From an uncultured Clostridia bacterium (GTDB lineage Bacteria > Bacillota > Clostridia > Oscillospirales > Acutalibacteraceae): DNA of 8,450 nt. Positions within the stretch are counted from its first letter, which is position 1, and every line of letters starts with the position of its first letter. The notes beneath the pieces are model-generated. The model worked only from the letters and a program-made list of their open reading frames with translations. It had not been told where the DNA came from and made no database searches. Shown here piece after piece: positions 5,956 through 8,450 of this stretch. Both the position numbers and the translations under genes were made by a program. The stretch is from contig CANQIG010000070.1 of NCBI GenBank assembly GCA_947623765.1, positions 1 through 8,450 of the forward strand, read 5' to 3'.

Positions 5956-5991
5956 TTTTCCGCAACATATCCCCTTGCATTGTGCGGAAAA
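5956..5991. promoter_or_regulatory. Spaced 9-bp inverted repeat flanking the GH36 -35 box
   Basis: TTTTCCGCA (5956-5964) and TGCGGAAAA (5983-5991) are exact reverse complements separated by 18 bp. The first arm lies upstream of the -35 box; the second lies within the -35/-10 spacer. Most of it precedes the transcription start, so it should act as DNA rather than RNA. The placement fits an operator for a dimeric or looping repressor; no regulator can be named. Confidence 0.55.
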
Positions 5992-6003
5992 CCGCGCTAC
6001 AAT
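5975..6003 (+). promoter_or_regulatory. Sigma-A promoter for the GH36 alpha-galactosidase
   Basis: TTGCAT (5975-5980) and TACAAT (5998-6003) are separated by 17 bp. Transcription would start near 6010, about 30 bases before the chosen ATG. An in-frame TTG at 5975 and ATG at 6002 fall inside the promoter boxes, so neither is a real translation start. Confidence 0.88.
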
Positions 6004-6026
6004 GGAGAAAAAAACCGGATTTTCAT

Positions 6027-6032
6027 GGGAGG
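6027..6032 (+). promoter_or_regulatory. Ribosome binding site fixing the GH36 start
   Basis: GGGAGG lies 8 bases upstream of the ATG at 6041. The earlier in-frame candidates at 5975 and 6002 have no comparable site and overlap the promoter, so this element decides the start. Confidence 0.85.
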
Positions 6033-6040
6033 CGGTACGG

Positions 6041-8215
6041 ATGAGCATTTCTTTTAACGAAAAAACACGTGTGTTCCGTCTGGACACGGTGACGACCACA
6101 TACGCGTTCTGCATCCACGAGGCGGGGTTCCCGCTCCATCTTTACTACGGCAAGCACCTGCCGGACGACGACCTGAAGCATCTGCTCGGCCGCGGGATGT
6201 TCACGTCGTTTTCGCCGGACGTCCCCGGTTTTTCGCACACGGGCTTCTCGCTCGACGTGCAGCCGCAGGAATTCCCGGGCTTCGGCACGGGCGATTTTCG
6301 CGCCTCCGCCGTCGAGATCCAGAACGCCGACGGCAACTGCGCGACGGACTTCCGCTATGTGTCGCACAACATTTTGAAAGGCAAGCCGGACCTCTGCGGC
6401 CTGCCGCATTTCCGCGACGAAAACGGCGAAAGCGAGACGCTGGTCCTTTGCCTCGAGGACCGCGCGACCGGCGCCGAGGCGCAGCTCCTCTACACGGTCT
6501 ACAACGATCTGCCGATCATGACGCGCAGCGTCTCCGTCACGAACCGCACGGAGAAGCCGCTTCGCATCCAGCGCCTCGCGAGCCTCTGCCTCGAGCTGCC
6601 GACGATGGACTACGACATGATCCACCTCTACGGCAAGTGGGGCAAGGAGCGCACCGAGACGCGCCGTGCGCTGACCCACGGCACGCAGTCGATCGAGAGC
6701 CGGAGAGGTTCCTCCTCGCACAACCACAACCCGTTCGTCGCGCTCGCGGCGAAGGACAGTGCGGAGGAGCACGGCGAGGTCTACGGCGCGGCGCTCGTGT
6801 ACAGCGGCAACTTCAAGATCGAATGCGAGGTGGACGCGTTCAACACCGCGCGCCTGCTCATGGGGATCAATCCGGACGGCTTCTCGTGGCTGCTTGGGCC
6901 GAACGAGACGTTTACGGCACCGGAGGCCGTCTTCACGTTCACGGACGGCGGCCTCGGCGAGATGAGCCGCATCTTCCACCGCGCGATCCGAAAGCACCTG
7001 CTCTCCGGCCCGTGGAAGGACAGGGAGCGCCCGGTGCTCATCAACAGCTGGGAGGCGGCGTACTTCGACTTTGACGATGACAAACTCGCCGCGTTCGCGA
7101 AGGAAGCCAAGTCGCTCGGCATCGAGATGCTCGTCATGGACGACGGCTGGTTCGGCCACCGCGACAGCGACGACTCCTCCCTCGGCGACTGGTATGTCAA
7201 CGAAAAGAAGCTCAAAGGCGGGCTCGGCTCGCTCATCGAACGCATCCACGCCGAAGGGCTGAAATTCGGCATCTGGTACGAGCCGGAGATGATCTCCCCG
7301 GACAGCGATCTCTACCGCGCGCACCCGGACTGGTGCCTCCACGTCCCGGGGCGCGAGAACTCCCCCGCGCGGCAGCAGTATGTGCTCGACATGACGCGCG
7401 AAGACGTGCGCGACAACATTTTCGCGCAGATGTGCGACGTCCTCTCGAAGAACGAGATCGACTATGTGAAGTGGGACTTCAACCGCAACCTCACGGAGGT
7501 CGGCTCGGCGGCGCTCCCGCCCGAGCGCCAGCAGGAGGTGTTCCACCGCTTCGTCCTCGGGACCTACGACCTGATGGACCGCTTCGTGAAGACGTTCCCG
7601 AACATCCTCTTTGAGAACTGCTCGGGCGGCGGCGGGCGCTTCGACCTCGGGATGCTCTACTATTCGCCGCAGATCTGGTGCAGCGACAACACCGACGCGA
7701 TCGAGCGGCTGACGATCCAGTTCGGCACGTCGCTCTGCTACCCGCTCTCGACGATGGGCGCGCACGTCGCGGCGCGGCCCCGCACGCCGCTTTCGACCCG
7801 CGCGGCCGTCGCGATGATGGGGACGTTCGGCTATGAGCTCGACCCGCGCAGACTCACCGACGCGGAAAAGGACGAGGTGCGCGCCGAGATCCGCGCGTAC
7901 CACGAGACGCACCGGCTCGTCTCCGAGGGCGACCTCTACCGGCTGATCTCCCCGACGCAGGATCCCTTCCGCGCGGCGTGGCAGGTCGTTTCCCCGGACA
8001 AGACGGAAACGCTCGTCACCACCGTCGTGATGCGTATGCCGGAGACGATGTACTTCCCGCTGCGCCTTGCCGGGCTCGACCCGGAAAAGCGCTACACCGA
8101 TCTCGCGACGGGCGAAACCTACTCCGGCGCGCTTTTGATGTACGCCGGGATCAACCTGACGGGCAGGCTCTATCTGGACGGGCAGAGCGCGGTCCTGGAT
8201 TTCAAAGCGGAATAA
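6041..8215 (+). CDS. Alpha-galactosidase, GH36
   Basis: This is a retaining enzyme that hydrolyses terminal alpha-1,6-galactosyl units of raffinose, stachyose, melibiose or galactomannan fragments. From the start supported by the ribosome binding site it has 724 residues, typical of the large GH36 enzymes that form tetramers. Residues 1 to about 325 are the N-terminal beta-supersandwich domain (GINPDGFSW at 275-283). The TIM barrel follows (INSWEAAYFDF at 334-344, MDDGWFGHRD at 366-375, GIWYEPEM at 410-417). The nucleophile is Asp479 in YVKWDFNRN. The acid/base is Asp549 in CSDNTDAIERL, 70 residues later, as in characterised members. ENCSGGGGRFD (525-535) forms the galactose-binding site. A C-terminal beta domain begins near 625. 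There is no signal peptide, so it acts on imported sugars in the cytoplasm. It is transcribed alone from its own promoter, with a candidate operator. Confidence 0.97.
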   Translation: MSISFNEKTRVFRLDTVTTTYAFCIHEAGFPLHLYYGKHLPDDDLKHLLGRGMFTSFSPDVPGFSHTGFSLDVQPQEFPGFGTGDFRASAVEIQNADGNCATDFRYVSHNILKGKPDLCGLPHFRDENGESETLVLCLEDRATGAEAQLLYTVYNDLPIMTRSVSVTNRTEKPLRIQRLASLCLELPTMDYDMIHLYGKWGKERTETRRALTHGTQSIESRRGSSSHNHNPFVALAAKDSAEEHGEVYGAALVYSGNFKIECEVDAFNTARLLMGINPDGFSWLLGPNETFTAPEAVFTFTDGGLGEMSRIFHRAIRKHLLSGPWKDRERPVLINSWEAAYFDFDDDKLAAFAKEAKSLGIEMLVMDDGWFGHRDSDDSSLGDWYVNEKKLKGGLGSLIERIHAEGLKFGIWYEPEMISPDSDLYRAHPDWCLHVPGRENSPARQQYVLDMTREDVRDNIFAQMCDVLSKNEIDYVKWDFNRNLTEVGSAALPPERQQEVFHRFVLGTYDLMDRFVKTFPNILFENCSGGGGRFDLGMLYYSPQIWCSDNTDAIERLTIQFGTSLCYPLSTMGAHVAARPRTPLSTRAAVAMMGTFGYELDPRRLTDAEKDEVRAEIRAYHETHRLVSEGDLYRLISPTQDPFRAAWQVVSPDKTETLVTTVVMRMPETMYFPLRLAGLDPEKRYTDLATGETYSGALLMYAGINLTGRLYLDGQSAVLDFKAE

Positions 8216-8231
8216 AACGGAAAGACGCGAA

Positions 8232-8271
8232 AAGGGGGCCGCCGGCATTCGGCGGTCCCCTTCGTTTATTT
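8232..8271. terminator. Bidirectional intrinsic terminator between convergent genes
   Basis: Bases 8232-8244 pair with 8250-8262 (one G-U pair) around a GCATT loop. On the plus strand the stem is followed by CGTTTATTTT, serving the GH36 gene. On the minus strand the stem is followed by TTTTCGCG, which can serve the convergent gene whose stop codon is at 8293-8295. Confidence 0.88.
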
Positions 8272-8292
8272 TCTGCCCGGAACGGGCGGGGT

Positions 8293-8450
8293 TCAGGCAA
8301 GGCGATTGATCGCCTCGACCGTGGAATCTTCCTCGAACACGAGGGAATTGACGAGCCCGTCGCCGTTGATCTGCGCGCGGCCCTTCACGGTGAACGGCTC
8401 CGCCGAATCGCCGATGAACTCCCCCTCCACCTCGAACGTATAGGTCGCGG
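8293..8450 (-). CDS. C-terminal end of an unrecognised protein, partial
   Basis: A minus-strand frame is open from the window edge to a TGA (8295-8293) and gives 51 C-terminal residues. The segment alternates hydrophobic and polar residues (TYTFEVEGEF, FTVKGRAQI, LVNSLVFEED), which suggests beta strands, and ends in a short helix-like VEAINRLA. The codon pattern is as GC3-rich as in the other genes. The convergent arrangement and the shared terminator 30 bases downstream support it as a real gene end. There is too little sequence to name a family, and the start lies outside the window. Confidence 0.7.
   Translation of the reverse strand, partial: ATYTFEVEGEFIGDSAEPFTVKGRAQINGDGLVNSLVFEEDSTVEAINRLA

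Noticed and set aside
5975..6040. N-terminal extension of the GH36 protein from an upstream TTG or ATG
   Set aside because: The TTG is the start of the -35 box and the ATG at 6002 overlaps the -10 box, so neither would be on the main transcript. GGGAGG supports the ATG at 6041.
2570..8215. A dedicated polysaccharide-utilisation locus
   Set aside because: Only two glycosidases are present, separated by unrelated genes and a strong terminator, with no transporter, binding protein or regulator in the window.
6023..8248. 741-codon open frame on the minus strand opposite the GH36 gene
   Set aside because: It mirrors a gene with conserved catalytic residues, is rich in Arg, Val, Ala and Glu with no recognisable domain, and such antisense frames are expected where third codon positions are strongly GC-biased.

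Overview
The window looks like chromosomal DNA from a GC-rich member of the Firmicutes, most likely a gut-type Clostridia/Oscillospirales relative. This is inferred from the dimeric class II glycyl-tRNA synthetase, strong AGGAGG-type ribosome binding sites, clean sigma-A promoters (TTGnnn-N17-TAnAAT), intrinsic terminators, and intracellular GH51 and GH36 glycosidases in a strongly GC3-biased background. The species cannot be named from the sequence. I see no mobile element, CRISPR array, rRNA or tRNA gene.

Layout. Bases 1-115 are an AT-richer edge with no gene I can support. A minus-strand unit follows, read right to left: a promoter at 2449-2421, glycyl-tRNA synthetase (2382-991), then 36 bp later an unrecognised small membrane protein with a long disordered cytosolic tail (954-154), closed by a GC-rich terminator (139-116). 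A 187-bp divergent region (2383-2569) holds two back-to-back promoters, a perfect 12-bp palindrome and an 11-bp direct repeat. On the plus strand come a GH51 alpha-L-arabinofuranosidase (2570-4081), a YjjU-like patatin phospholipase (4158-5024, own promoter) and pyrroline-5-carboxylate reductase proC (5045-5863), ending in a strong terminator (5892-5933). A GH36 alpha-galactosidase (6041-8215) has its own promoter and a 9-bp inverted repeat around its -35 box. A terminator at 8232-8271 that can work in both directions separates it from the C-terminal end of a convergent minus-strand gene (8293-8450) cut by the window edge.

How the genes work together. The two glycosidases lack signal peptides, so they probably act in the cytoplasm on imported plant oligosaccharides: arabino-oligosaccharides for GH51, raffinose-family or galactomannan-derived alpha-galactosides for GH36. 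No transporter or sugar regulator lies in the window. No terminator is visible between GH51 and the patatin gene, so GH51-patatin-proC may be partly co-transcribed, although their functions are not obviously linked. The genes are mostly familiar families and I do not see a clear new multi-gene system. The least explained items are the membrane protein behind glycyl-tRNA synthetase, with two copies of a short acidic-hydrophobic motif in its tail, and the symmetric elements at the two glycosidase promoters.
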